DNA of 62,473 nucleotides from an uncultured Pelagibacteraceae bacterium (GTDB lineage Bacteria > Pseudomonadota > Alphaproteobacteria > Pelagibacterales > Pelagibacteraceae). The notes under the pieces are model-generated. The model saw only the letters and a program-made list of their open reading frames with translations, was not told the origin of the DNA and did not search any database. Shown piece after piece: positions 41,083 through 51,097 of the stretch. Each line of letters begins with the position of its first letter. Within the stretch, counting starts at the first letter, position 1. Where the stretch lies: NCBI GenBank assembly GCA_902629075.1, contig CACOPK010000007.1, forward strand, positions 1 through 62,473, written 5' to 3'. Position numbers and translations under genes: made by a program.

Positions 41083-43751
41083 ATGAAACCCGGAAAAAAA
41101 AATTCATATAACTGTTTAAAAACTTTAGAGATAGAGGGGAAGAGTTATAAGTATTTTTCTTTAATAGAAGCTGAGAAAAATGGATTACATGAAATATCAA
41201 AACTTCCAAAATCTTTATTAGTTTTATTAGAAAATTTATTAAGATTTGAGGATGATGTATCTGTCACTAGAAATCAAATTGATGCTATTAAAAATTGGTT
41301 AAAAACAAAAAATCTAATACTGAAATTGCTTATAGACCTACAAGAGTTTTATTGCAGGATTATACAGGCATACCTGCTGTTGCAGATCTTGCAGCTATGA
41401 GAGAGGCAGTAAAGGAAAAAAATAAAGATCCAAAAAAAATAAATCCTCTATCACCAGTAGATTTAGTTATTGACCACTCTGTTCAAGTAGATGATTTTGC
41501 AAACATATCTTCCTTAAAAAAAAATGTTGATATTGAATTTAATAGAAATAGCGAGAGATATTCTTTTTTAAAATGGGGACAAAAGGCATTTGATAATTTT
41601 AGAATTGTGCCACCAGGAACTGGCATTTGTCACCAAGTGAACTTAGAGTATTTATCAAAAGTAGTTTGGAGCTCAGAAACAGAAGGTGAAAAATATTTAT
41701 TTCCAGATACTCTTGTAGGAACAGACAGTCATACTACTATGGTAAATGGTTTATCAGTTTTAGGTTGGGGTGTAGGTGGAATAGAAGCGGAAGCAGGAAT
41801 GCTTGGTCAACCTATCTCAATGTTAATTCCTGAAGTAATTGGGTTTGAATTAAAAAATAAATTGCCAGAGGGAACTACTGCAACAGATTTAGTTTTAACT
41901 GTAGTAAAAATATTAAGAGATAAGGGAGTTGTTGGAAAATTTGTAGAATTTTATGGACCTGGATTAAAAAATCTTAGTTTAGCAGATAGAGCAACAATAG
42001 CTAACATGGCTCCAGAATACGGTGCTACCTGTGGTTTTTTTCCAATAGATGATGAAACACTAAATTATTTAAAATTTTCTGGAAGAGACAATCAAACAGT
42101 CAAAATTGTAGAAAGTTATGCAAAAGAACAAGGATTGTGGGCAAGTGAAAACATTGAATTTACAGATGTTGTAAAATTAGATATGTCAACTGTAGTTCCA
42201 ACTATATCTGGACCAAAAAGACCACAAGATAAAGTATTATTAACAAATGCTAAAGATTCGTTTGAAGAAAATTTTAAAGAAATAACAAAAAGATCAACTA
42301 AGAAAATATCTGAAGTAAATGGTGCAAACTTTAAATTAACAGATGGATCTATTGTAATAGCAGCAATAACCTCTTGTACAAATACATCTAATCCAAATGT
42401 TCTTATAGGTGCAGGACTTCTTGCAAAAAAAGCAATTGACAAAGGTTTAAAGGCAAAACCATGGGTTAAAACTTCTTTAGCACCTGGATCTCAAGTAGTC
42501 ACAGATTATTTAAATAAATCAGGATTAAATAAATATTTAGATGAACTTGGTTTTAATTTAGTTGGTTATGGATGCACCACATGTATTGGAAACTCTGGCC
42601 CGTTGCCTGAAAATATTTCAAATACAATAAAGAAAAATGATATTTATGCAGTGTCTATTTTATCTGGAAATAGAAATTTTGAGGGTAGAATTTCTCCTTT
42701 AGTAAAAGCAAATTATCTAGCATCACCTCCACTTGTTGTTGCATATTCTTTAGTAGGGTATATGCATTTCGATCTCTATAACGATCCTCTTGGCAAAGAT
42801 AAAGAGGGTAAAGAAATTTTTTTAAGAGATATTTGGCCGAGCAACAAAGAAATTGAAGAGGTTTTATTAGCGTCCCTGAATCCTACAATGTTTAGAGAAA
42901 GATATTCAAATATTTCAAAAGGACCTGAGCAGTGGCAACAAATAAAAACTAAAGAAAGTAGTATTTATGATTGGGATGATAATTCTACTTATGTAAAAAA
43001 ACCACCTTTCTTTGAAAATCTCTCTCAAAATCCTGAGGGATTTAAACCTATAAAAGATGCAAGACCTTTATTAATATTAGGAGATAGCGTAACAACAGAT
43101 CATATTTCTCCTGCTGGAACAATCCAAAAAGAAAGTCCCACTGGAGAATATTTTATGAAACATCAAATACTTCCAAAGGATTATAATTCGTATGGTTCTA
43201 GAAGAGGCAATCACGAAGTAATGATGAGGGGTACCTTTGCCAATATTAGAATAAGAAATGAAGTAGCACCAGGCACAGAAGGAGGTCTTACAAAATTATT
43301 TCCTGAAAATAAAATTATGCCTATCTTTGATGCTGTAGTTGAGTATAAAAAAAGAGGAACTGATCTTGTAGTTATTGGTGGAAAAGAGTATGGAACAGGA
43401 TCATCACGGGATTGGGCAGCTAAAGGAACTAAATTGTTGGGAATAAAAGCTGTAATAGCAGAAAGCTTTGAAAGAATACACAGATCGAATTTAATTGGTA
43501 TGGGAGTTTTACCATTACAATTTATTAACGGAATAAATAGAAAAAATCTTAATTTAGATGGATCTGAATTATTTACAGTAACAAAATTGGAAAATGGAAT
43601 AAAACCATCTGACGAGGTGGAGGTTGAAATTAAATATAATGATGGGGAAATTAAAAAAATTAGAGTATTGTCAAGAATAGACACTAAGAATGAGTTAGAG
43701 TATTATAAAAATGGTGGAATTTTACAATACGTATTAAGGAATATGATTTAA
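41083..43751 (+). CDS. acnA: Aconitate hydratase A with a frame break near 41301-41312
   Basis: The TCA-cycle [4Fe-4S] enzyme converting citrate to isocitrate. Codons 1-76 (from ATG 41083) give the normal N-terminus (SYNCLKTLEIEGKSYKYFSL). The rest (TEIAYRPTRVLLQDYTGIPAVADLAAMR to the end) is in the -1 frame. Adding one A to either A-run (41301-41305 or 41307-41312) restores NWLKTKKSNTEIAYRP and a normal protein of about 889 residues. Downstream features are intact: the cluster cysteines in ITSCTNTSNP and GYGCTTCIGNSGPL, and the swivel domain GTGSSRDWAAKG. Since acnA is normally indispensable, an assembly homopolymer error is the first explanation; slippage on A_AAA_AAT is an alternative. Confidence 0.88.
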
Positions 43752-44396
43752 ATGAATGAAGAACCTCAAACAATTGTAAGCGAAGAAAAAAGTAGAGATT
43801 TAAGGAGTTTTTTTTCAAATAATAAAAAATCCCTTATAATATTTACATCCATAATTTTAATAACTTTGTTTACATATTTTTTTTATTCTGATTATAAAAA
43901 AAATCTAAAATTCGAAATTTCTGAAAAGTATAATTCTGCTTTAATTTCTTATGACAAAGAAAATCCAAGTCAGTCAGTATTAGAAATGAAAGATATAATT
44001 AATAGCAAAGACTCCACTTATTCACCTTTAGCCTTGTATTTTTTATTGGATAATAATTTATTAAAAAGTAAAGAGGAAATTAATCAATATTTCAACATAA
44101 TAATTAATGAAATAAAACTAGATAAAGAAATAAAAAATCTGATAATTTATAAAAAAGGCTTATATAATTCAAATAGTGCAACTGAAGAAGAATTGTTAAA
44201 TATTCTAAATCCTTTAATTAATAGTGAAAGTATTTGGAAGTCTCATTCTTTGTATTTAATGGCTGAGTATTTTTTTTCTAAGAACGAAAAGCAAAAATCA
44301 AAGGAATTTTTTGAAAAGATACTAGAAATGGAAGAATCTAATCCACAGATTAAAATTGAAGCACAAAAAAGACTTCGAAGAGACCTAGGTGTATAA
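43752..44396 (+). CDS. YfgM-like membrane-anchored tetratricopeptide protein
   Basis: A 214-residue protein with a cytoplasmic head of about 27 residues, one transmembrane helix (about 28-46), and a helical, repeat-like periplasmic domain rich in Glu, Lys and Asn. The layout and the following bamB gene match YfgM, an accessory of the SecYEG translocon and periplasmic chaperone network (E. coli order yfgM-bamB-der). It begins at the base after the acnA stop. Its 3' end overlaps bamB by 8 bases. Sequence similarity is low by eye, so the name rests on architecture and context. Confidence 0.65.
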   Translation: MNEEPQTIVSEEKSRDLRSFFSNNKKSLIIFTSIILITLFTYFFYSDYKKNLKFEISEKYNSALISYDKENPSQSVLEMKDIINSKDSTYSPLALYFLLDNNLLKSKEEINQYFNIIINEIKLDKEIKNLIIYKKGLYNSNSATEEELLNILNPLINSESIWKSHSLYLMAEYFFSKNEKQKSKEFFEKILEMEESNPQIKIEAQKRLRRDLGV

Positions 44397-45684
44397 GTAT
44401 TTTTCAATAATTACTGTTTTTCTTTTATTAAGCCATTGTTCTTTAGATACTAAAACTGGCCTCTGGACACAATCTAAAATAGTTGAGAGTGAAAAAGAGG
44501 TTCTAGAGGAAATATTTAAATCAGATGCAGTTTTAGAAAAAGAATTTAATTCAAATTTAAAAATAAAAATAAAGAGTCCTTTTATTAAAAATTCATTTGT
44601 AAATAATTTGACTAATAATCATGGTTATTTAAATTTTGAAAGTAATTTTAAAGAAATCTCTAATTTTAAGTTCAAAAAAATTAAAAATTTTGATTACATA
44701 AACCCAGATCTATTAATTGGAAATGACAATTCAATTGTTTTTTTTGATGAGAAAGGTGCAATTTTAAAGTTTGATCAAAATTCCAAATTAATTTGGAAAA
44801 AAAATCATTATAATAAAAAAGAAGTAAAACAAAAACCTGCAATATACTTTGCATCAAGTAATAATATTATTATTGCAGCAGATAGTATTGCCAATCTTTA
44901 TGCAATGAATTACTCGAATGGAGATTTATTGTGGAAAAACTTTAATTCAGCATCCTTCAACTCTGAAATTAAAATATTTAAAGATAAATTTTTTGTTATA
45001 GATTTTGAAAACGTAATTAGATGCATATCAATTAATGATGGACAAGAGGTCTGGAGATTTGGTACAGAAAAATCATATATTAAATCTCAAAGAAAACTCT
45101 CATTAATAATACATGATGGGCTAGTTATTTTTATTGATACTTTTGGTGATATAAATGCTTTAGACATTAATTCTGGAAATTTGATTTGGCAGTCACAAAC
45201 TATAAATCAAGATATATTTGAAAGTGCATTTTTATTAAAAAGTTCGAGATTAGTATCTGATAAAGAAACATTATTTATTTCAAATAATCAAAATAAATTT
45301 TTTGCCATAGATATGAGAAATGGATTCATAAAATGGGAACAAACAATTAATTCTTATCTTGAGCCAATAGTAATAGAAAATATTATTTTGACTATTTCAC
45401 AAGAAGGTTATTTTTTTATAATAGATAAAACAAATGGAAATATACTTAGATCAACTAATATTTTAGAATCTATTAACAATAAAAAAATATATCCCACTGG
45501 TTTTATAGCAGCTAAAAATTATCTTTATGTAACTTTAAGTAATGGCAAACTATTAAAAGTAAATATCGAAGATGGAAAAACTAAAGAAATAATTAAAGTG
45601 GCTAGTGATAAAATATCTAGGCCGTATATTCTTAATAAAAAAATGTATATATTAAAAAATAATGCAATTGTAAAAATAGAATAA
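44389..45684 (+). CDS. bamB: Outer-membrane assembly lipoprotein BamB-like beta-propeller
   Basis: A 431-residue exported PQQ-like beta-propeller. The start is a GTG overlapping the YfgM-like gene by 8 bases. Residues 1-16 are hydrophobic and end in LLLSHC, a lipobox with an unusual His before the acylated Cys17. The propeller shows repeating Trp-docking motifs such as KLIWKKNH, GDLLWKNF, GQEVWRFG, GNLIWQSQ and GFIKWEQ. BamB supports beta-barrel insertion as a BAM complex subunit. In many proteobacteria der follows it; here a cupin-like gene does. Confidence 0.85.
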   Translation: MYKYFSIITVFLLLSHCSLDTKTGLWTQSKIVESEKEVLEEIFKSDAVLEKEFNSNLKIKIKSPFIKNSFVNNLTNNHGYLNFESNFKEISNFKFKKIKNFDYINPDLLIGNDNSIVFFDEKGAILKFDQNSKLIWKKNHYNKKEVKQKPAIYFASSNNIIIAADSIANLYAMNYSNGDLLWKNFNSASFNSEIKIFKDKFFVIDFENVIRCISINDGQEVWRFGTEKSYIKSQRKLSLIIHDGLVIFIDTFGDINALDINSGNLIWQSQTINQDIFESAFLLKSSRLVSDKETLFISNNQNKFFAIDMRNGFIKWEQTINSYLEPIVIENIILTISQEGYFFIIDKTNGNILRSTNILESINNKKIYPTGFIAAKNYLYVTLSNGKLLKVNIEDGKTKEIIKVASDKISRPYILNKKMYILKNNAIVKIE

Positions 45685-46115
45685 TGTTGCTTAAATTTTT
45701 GGAAAAAATTGGAAGAAAAAAAATAGTTTTAGATAGAGGTCCGTCCCACCCAAAATTCAATGAAGCAAAACCATGGATGAATAGATATTATGTTTTGTTT
45801 AGAAATAGGCCTAAATGGTTCCCCTTTAATATTTTAATTCACGAAATGTTAGATGATGATCATGGTGATGGTGTGCATAACCATTTATGTCCTTTCATGA
45901 CAATTATATTGAAAGGTGGCTACTATGAAACTCTAAAAGATGGAAAATATTGGAGACCACCTGGTTATATAGGATTTAGGTCGGCGAATACATTTCATAG
46001 AGTCGATTTAAAACCAGGCACTAGACCAATGACAATTTTTTTTTCTGGACCTTTTGGATTAAGAAATGGACCAAGATCAGAATATGGAATAGATTTCAAA
46101 ACTAAAATAAAATAA
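45684..46115 (+). CDS. Cupin-like protein of unknown function
   Basis: A 143-residue protein with a predicted small beta-barrel. The segment ILIHEMLDDDHGDGVHNHLCPFMTIILKGGYYETL looks like cupin motif 1 (G(x)5HxH...G(x)6G), with histidines available as metal ligands, and FRSANTFHRVDLKPG resembles motif 2 with its His. The end is GPFGLRNGPRSEYG. Dioxygenases, isomerases and small-molecule sensors share this fold, so the function is open. The ATG overlaps the bamB stop by one base. It converges with the next gene one base later. Confidence 0.6.
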   Translation: MLLKFLEKIGRKKIVLDRGPSHPKFNEAKPWMNRYYVLFRNRPKWFPFNILIHEMLDDDHGDGVHNHLCPFMTIILKGGYYETLKDGKYWRPPGYIGFRSANTFHRVDLKPGTRPMTIFFSGPFGLRNGPRSEYGIDFKTKIK

Positions 46116-46116
46116 C

Positions 46117-46563
46117 TTATCTATAAGGATTATAAGCCCATTGTAGAATTGCCTGTCTCTGCCTTTTCCTGCAATCTAAATTTCCCTTTTCACAATTTTT
46201 TTCAATTGCAATGACATGTCTTTTAAAGTTTTTCCATCTTTTTATTTGAGTTACATCAACATTAGGCAAACGTCTTCCCATTGTATATCTACAATACCAT
46301 TGAAACCAACCCAGTGGATCTTCTTTAAATATCCATCCTTTTTCTATCCAATGTTCTCTGGAAAGTCCTGCTCTTATTTTAAATCTATTTAAACTTACAT
46401 CAAAATTTTTACTTATTTTAGCATTTGTAAACCAATTTTTTGGATATTCTTTAATATTATTTCCAAAATAAGATCCACCAAAAACACCCAACTCTAGCAT
46501 TCTTTTTGGAGTTAATTCTGGTTTAAATATTTTATATAAATTCTCTTCTTCTAATTTTTTCAT
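46117..46563 (-). CDS. Conserved hypothetical protein, Trp/Arg-rich, function unknown
   Basis: A 148-residue soluble protein with no membrane segment. It is rich in aromatic and basic residues, with blocks LTPKRMLELGVFGGSYFG, AGLSREHWIEKGWIFKEDPLGWFQWYCRYTMGRRL and a Cys-containing tail (EKNCEKGNLDCRKRQRQAILQWAY). I recognise the general look of a conserved family found in both bacteria and algae but cannot name it. It lies 4 bases after the PLP lyase gene and is likely the last gene of the methylamine-region transcript. Confidence 0.6.
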   Translation of the reverse strand: MKKLEEENLYKIFKPELTPKRMLELGVFGGSYFGNNIKEYPKNWFTNAKISKNFDVSLNRFKIRAGLSREHWIEKGWIFKEDPLGWFQWYCRYTMGRRLPNVDVTQIKRWKNFKRHVIAIEKNCEKGNLDCRKRQRQAILQWAYNPYR

Positions 46564-46567
46564 AAAT

Positions 46568-47707
46568 TTAAATTAATTGTTTAAGACCTTTATCTAATAA
46601 TTTTTTGTAAAGGTTTTCATCTGCATCACCTTCACAACCCATTAAAAGAACATTTGATTTTTCGTTTAACTCTAATTTATTTTTAATATATTTGTTCTCA
46701 GAAGCCGCTATTAAACTAATTATGCCAGGGGTCGCACATTCACCTGCAGTGATTTTTTCTTTGCTAAAATATTTTTTTTCAAGCATTGCAATTGTTTGAG
46801 CTATATTTTCATCTTTTATACTTATACAGTTATTTACTGAATACTTTAATATTCTCCAAGGAACTAATGAAACTTCTCCACATGACATACCACCCATAAT
46901 ACTCTCTTTTTTGATATCAACTTTTTTCATTTGGCCCGCTTCCACACTTTGTAAAACACAATCAGCTGTTTCGGGCTCGATAATTATAATTTTTGGAATT
47001 CTTTTAAAATATTTAGCAATACCCGCAATTGCACCTGATGCCATTCCACCCACACCTGCTTGTAAAAAAACATGAGTTATATATTGGTCTGTTTGATTTG
47101 AAATTTCTTTTATCATGACAGAATATCCTGCCATCGTTAGTTTCGGAACTTCTTCATATCCTTCCCATGCAACATCTTGAATTATTTCCCAACCATTAAT
47201 TTTTGATTGTTTGATACATTCTTTAAGTGACGCCTCATAATTACCTTCCACTCTTATAACGTCAGCGCCAAGATTTTTCATTACATCAGCCCGTGCTTCA
47301 CTTACAAATTCACTAATAAATATTTTACAATTTAATCCAAGTCTCTGTGCTCCCCAAGATACCGATCTACCATGATTACCTGCTGTGGCAGTTGCAACAG
47401 TGATAGATTTATTTCCTTTTGTAATTTTTTGTACAGCGTACGCACCCCCTAAAGCCTTAAATGATTTTAGATGAAATCTTTTTGATTCATCCTTGTAAAA
47501 AATATTTTTAAAGTTTAATTTTTTTGATAGTTTATTTAATTTTACTAGTGGTGTTACGTCATAATTCTGCCAACTAGATATAGTGTTGTAGGCATCTGCA
47601 ACATTTTCTTCACCACATACATCAAGAATTTTATCTCTTTTAAAATTATAATTTTTGTTATCAATAAATTTAGAAAATTTCCATCCAAATACTTCAGTAT
47701 TACTCAT
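46568..47707 (-). CDS. PLP-dependent diaminopropionate ammonia-lyase-like enzyme
   Basis: A 379-residue fold-type II PLP enzyme. The cofactor lysine is in RFHLKSFKALGGAYAV and the glycine-rich phosphate loop is in AGVGGMASGAIAG. The TATAGNHGRSVSWGAQ block and MGGMSCGEVS are closer to diaminopropionate ammonia-lyase (YgeX) than to threonine dehydratase, although EutB-type threonine-dehydratase homologues in ectoine clusters are also similar. It lies 6 bases downstream of gmaS, so it probably joins the amine pathway, perhaps deaminating a diamino acid to a 2-oxoacid and ammonia. Confidence 0.82.
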   Translation of the reverse strand: MSNTEVFGWKFSKFIDNKNYNFKRDKILDVCGEENVADAYNTISSWQNYDVTPLVKLNKLSKKLNFKNIFYKDESKRFHLKSFKALGGAYAVQKITKGNKSITVATATAGNHGRSVSWGAQRLGLNCKIFISEFVSEARADVMKNLGADVIRVEGNYEASLKECIKQSKINGWEIIQDVAWEGYEEVPKLTMAGYSVMIKEISNQTDQYITHVFLQAGVGGMASGAIAGIAKYFKRIPKIIIIEPETADCVLQSVEAGQMKKVDIKKESIMGGMSCGEVSLVPWRILKYSVNNCISIKDENIAQTIAMLEKKYFSKEKITAGECATPGIISLIAASENKYIKNKLELNEKSNVLLMGCEGDADENLYKKLLDKGLKQLI

Positions 47708-47713
47708 TTATTA

Positions 47714-49039
47714 TTAGCAATCTAAAGTATTTTTTCTTTCCCAGGAAGTTATTGGAGATCTTTTATCAAATCTTTCTTCCTCGTCAAAAGAATCTAATTC
47801 TTTTTTCTTTAGTTTAATGTAACTTGAAATTACTTTTTCACCAAATGCCTCATTTAAAATTTTACTATTTCCTAAATTTTCTAAAGATTCTTCTAGTTCA
47901 TTTGGAAGCCTTTCTAAGTTTGGATAATTTTTATGATCTGTATACATATTACAAAATAAAGGTTCTCCTGGATCAGTTTTATTATTTATTCCATCTAGAC
48001 CCGCAGCCATGACTCCTGCTTGTAGTAAATATGGATTTGATGATCCATCCATCAATCTAAGTTCAAACCTTCCTGGATCTGGAACTCTAATCATATGAGT
48101 TCTGTTATTTCCAGTATAAGAAATACTACTAGGGGACCACGTTGCACCAGATTTTGTTGGTGGTGCATTTATTCTTCTATAACTGTTAATCGTTGGGTTA
48201 AAGAAAGCAGCTAAGGAGGTTGCACTTTTTATAATTCCACCTAAAAAATTATACGCCAACTTGCTTAAACCTAATTTATCTCCTGTTTCTAAAAATTTGT
48301 TTGACTTTCCATCCCATAAAGAAATATGAGCATGACAACCATTTCCTGTTAAATTTTCAAAGGGTTTAGGCATAAAAGTTGCTCTAAGTCCATGTTTTTC
48401 AGCTATTGATTTAACCATAAATTTAAAGAATGTATGTCTATCAGCAGTGATTAGACTATCTGAATAATCCCAATTCATTTCAAATTGTCCGTTAGCATCT
48501 TCATGATCATTTTGGTAAGGGTTCCATCCAAGTTCAATCATACAATCACAAATTTCTTTAATTAATTCATATCTTCTCATCAATGCAGATTGGTCGTAAC
48601 ATGGTTTTGATTGAATATCTCTTGGATCAGAAATAGTTTCACCACCCTCACTTATTAAAAAATATTCACACTCAACACCTGACTTCATTTTTAAATTTCT
48701 TTTAGATAACTTTTCTATTTGCTTTTTAAGCATCACTCTTGGAGATGCCTCAACTGGTTTTCCGTCCATCCATAAGTCAGATGCTAGCCAGCCAACTTCT
48801 CTGTTCCAAGGTAAAACTATTAGACTATCAGGATCAGGAATTGCAAACATATCAGAGTCTGCCGGTGTCATATCCAACCAAGTTGCAAATCCAGCAAATC
48901 CTGCACCATTTTTTTGCATCTCACCTATTGCTCTAGCTGGTACAAGTTTTGATCTCAATACTCCAAATAAATCAACAAAACTAATAAGAAAATATTTTAT
49001 TTTTTTTTGTTTAGCAATTTTTGAGAGATTTTTTGTCAT
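47714..49039 (-). CDS. gmaS: Gamma-glutamylmethylamide synthetase (GmaS-type, glutamine synthetase family)
   Basis: A 441-residue GlnA-superfamily ligase that makes gamma-glutamylmethylamide from glutamate, methylamine and ATP. Blocks KYFLISFVDLFGVLRSKLVPA, GAGFAGFATWLDMTPADSDMF, QNDHEDANGQFEMNW and MPKPFENLTGNGCHAHISLWDG agree closely with GmaS of methylotrophs as I know them, more than with GlnA. The ATP and glutamate motifs NGCHAHIS and FELRLMDGSSNPYL are intact. It is the last of the four-gene MgsA-B-C-GmaS set, typical of the N-methylglutamate pathway. A glutamine synthetase activity is the alternative. Confidence 0.85.
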   Translation of the reverse strand: MTKNLSKIAKQKKIKYFLISFVDLFGVLRSKLVPARAIGEMQKNGAGFAGFATWLDMTPADSDMFAIPDPDSLIVLPWNREVGWLASDLWMDGKPVEASPRVMLKKQIEKLSKRNLKMKSGVECEYFLISEGGETISDPRDIQSKPCYDQSALMRRYELIKEICDCMIELGWNPYQNDHEDANGQFEMNWDYSDSLITADRHTFFKFMVKSIAEKHGLRATFMPKPFENLTGNGCHAHISLWDGKSNKFLETGDKLGLSKLAYNFLGGIIKSATSLAAFFNPTINSYRRINAPPTKSGATWSPSSISYTGNNRTHMIRVPDPGRFELRLMDGSSNPYLLQAGVMAAGLDGINNKTDPGEPLFCNMYTDHKNYPNLERLPNELEESLENLGNSKILNEAFGEKVISSYIKLKKKELDSFDEEERFDKRSPITSWERKNTLDC

Positions 49040-49076
49040 TCCAAATGATACTTTCTAATTAGCAGACAGGCAATAA

Positions 49077-50399
49077 TTATTTATTGTTTAATCCTGGTAT
49101 CCAGTTTGTGCCTGCAAGAGGTACTCTCGCCATAGCTGCAGATTCAACTGTTAAAGCCACAAGATCCTCTGGTTCTAAGTTACGTAAATCATTTTTACCA
49201 CATGCTCTAGCAATCGTTTGTGCCTCCAAAGTCATAACATTTAAATAGTTTTTGAGTTTTCTTCCTGCTTTAACTGGATCTAATCTTTTCATAAGTTCTT
49301 TGTCTTGAGTTGAAATACCAGCAGGATCCTGTCCTTCATGCCAATCATCAAATGCTCCAGCAGTAGTACCTAATTCGTTATACTCTTTTTCCCATTTTGG
49401 ATCATTATCTCCAATAGCTATCATTGCAGCCGAACCAATTGAAACTGCGTCTGCACCCAATGCTAAAGATTTTGCAACATCTGCACCATTTCTAATTCCC
49501 CCAGATAAAATAAGCTGAACTTTTCTATGCATATTTAAATCTTGTAGTGCATCAACAGCAGGCCTTATACATGCTAGAGTAGGTTGACCAACATTTTCTA
49601 TAAATACCTCTTGAGTAGCAGCAGTCCCACCTTGCATACCATCGAGAACCACTACATCTGCTCCAGCTTTTACAGCTAATGCGGTATCGTAATAGGGTCT
49701 TGCGCCAGCAATTTTTATAAATATTGGAACCTGCCAATTTGTTATTTCTCTAAGTTCTAGAATTTTAATTTTTAAGTCATCCGGTCCTGTCCAATCTGGA
49801 TGTCTACAAGCAGATCTTTGATCAACACCTTTTGGCAAAGTTCTCATCTCTGCAACCCGATCATTTATCTTTTGACCCATTAACATTCCACCTCCACCAG
49901 GTTTAGCACCTTGCCCAATTACAACTTCAATAGCATCAGCTTTTCTCAAATCATTTGGGTTCATTCCATATCTTGAGGGTAAAAGCTGGTAAACCAAAGT
50001 TTTTGACTGTCCTCTTTCTTCTGGTGTCATTCCTCCATCGCCAGTAGTTGTTGAAGTTCCAGCAGCGCTCGCACCTCTTCCAAGAGCTTCTTTAGCTGGC
50101 CCAGATAGTGCACCAAAACTCATACCAGCGATTGTTATAGGAATATCTAATTCTAATGGTTTTTTTGCATATCTTGTTCCTAAAGTTACTTTAGTGTTAC
50201 AATTTTCTCTATAACCTTCTAATGGATATCTAGACATAGATGCACCTAAAAAAAGCAAATCGTCAAAATGTGGAAGTTTCCTCTTTGAACCACCTCCACG
50301 TATATCATAAATACCAGTTTCGGCAGCTCTCCTTATTTCAGATGTAGTGTAATCATCAAAAGTCCAGGACTTTCTCGGCTTTGTTTTATTCTTGCTCAT
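49077..50399 (-). CDS. mgsC: N-methylglutamate synthase subunit C-like (FMN-binding glutamate synthase domain), copy 2
   Basis: A 440-residue protein holding only the FMN-binding TIM-barrel of glutamate synthase. Visible blocks are ITIAGMSFGALSGPAKEALGRGASAAGTSTTTGDGGM, GQGAKPGGGGMLMG, and VVLDGMQGGTAATQE. The 3Fe-4S cysteine cluster of full GltB is largely absent. In the N-methylglutamate pathway this subunit, with MgsA and MgsB, transfers the methylamine-derived group from gamma-glutamylmethylamide to 2-oxoglutarate. It lies between mgsB (11 bases) and gmaS (37 bases). It is a paralogue of the protein at 54431-55834. Confidence 0.82.
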   Translation of the reverse strand: MSKNKTKPRKSWTFDDYTTSEIRRAAETGIYDIRGGGSKRKLPHFDDLLFLGASMSRYPLEGYRENCNTKVTLGTRYAKKPLELDIPITIAGMSFGALSGPAKEALGRGASAAGTSTTTGDGGMTPEERGQSKTLVYQLLPSRYGMNPNDLRKADAIEVVIGQGAKPGGGGMLMGQKINDRVAEMRTLPKGVDQRSACRHPDWTGPDDLKIKILELREITNWQVPIFIKIAGARPYYDTALAVKAGADVVVLDGMQGGTAATQEVFIENVGQPTLACIRPAVDALQDLNMHRKVQLILSGGIRNGADVAKSLALGADAVSIGSAAMIAIGDNDPKWEKEYNELGTTAGAFDDWHEGQDPAGISTQDKELMKRLDPVKAGRKLKNYLNVMTLEAQTIARACGKNDLRNLEPEDLVALTVESAAMARVPLAGTNWIPGLNNK

Positions 50400-50410
50400 A
50401 GTCAGTTACT

Positions 50411-51097
50411 TTATGCATTATCAACCCTAAAGTTATATAATTTTCTGGCTGAACCAAATCTTTTAAATTGGCTAGGTTGTAAATTTTTAATTCCACACTT
50501 ATTCAATAAATCTTTAATTTTATTCAAATGTTTTGTTTCCATTTGCTTTTCAACACAATCAGCACCAAGTGATTTGACTTTCCCTTTAACATATATTTCT
50601 GTTTCATAAAGACTATCCCCGAGAGCCTCACCTGCATTACCACATACCAAAATTGTTCCCGCTTGAGACATAAAGCCAGACATGTGACCTACAGATCCTT
50701 TTACAACAATATCTAAACCTTTCATAGAAATTCCACATCTCGAACTCGCATCACCATCAATCAATAATAAACCTCCGTGCCCAGTAGCGCCAGCAGACTG
50801 TGATGCGTTGCCTTTTACATGGACGAAACCAGACATCATATTTTCTGCTACACCAGTCCCAACGTTGCCGTTAATCGTTATCTTAGCATTTTGATTCATA
50901 CCAGCGCAGTAGTAACCCACATGTCCTTCGATATTAACATTTATATCATCTTGTAATCCAGCACATATTGCATGATTTCCCTCTGGATTTAAAATTTTAT
51001 AATTTTTATAATTTTTTTTTTTATCTATATTTTGAAGTTCACTATTAACCTTTCTTAGATTTATCTTTTTTAAATCAAAAATCATGATCTGCCCCAA
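50411..51097 (-). CDS. mgsB: N-methylglutamate synthase subunit B-like (GXGXG beta-helix), copy 2
   Basis: A 228-residue protein consisting of the right-handed beta-helix (GXGXG) domain that ends glutamate synthase large subunits. Repeats such as INVNIEGHVGYYCAGM, ITINGNVGTGVAENMMSGFVHVKG and IVVKGSVGHMSGFMSQAGTILVCG are evident. It is a free-standing subunit here and overlaps mgsA by 16 bases. It is shorter than its paralogue at 55839-56693, which has about 50 more N-terminal residues. Confidence 0.82.
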   Translation of the reverse strand: MGQIMIFDLKKINLRKVNSELQNIDKKKNYKNYKILNPEGNHAICAGLQDDINVNIEGHVGYYCAGMNQNAKITINGNVGTGVAENMMSGFVHVKGNASQSAGATGHGGLLLIDGDASSRCGISMKGLDIVVKGSVGHMSGFMSQAGTILVCGNAGEALGDSLYETEIYVKGKVKSLGADCVEKQMETKHLNKIKDLLNKCGIKNLQPSQFKRFGSARKLYNFRVDNA

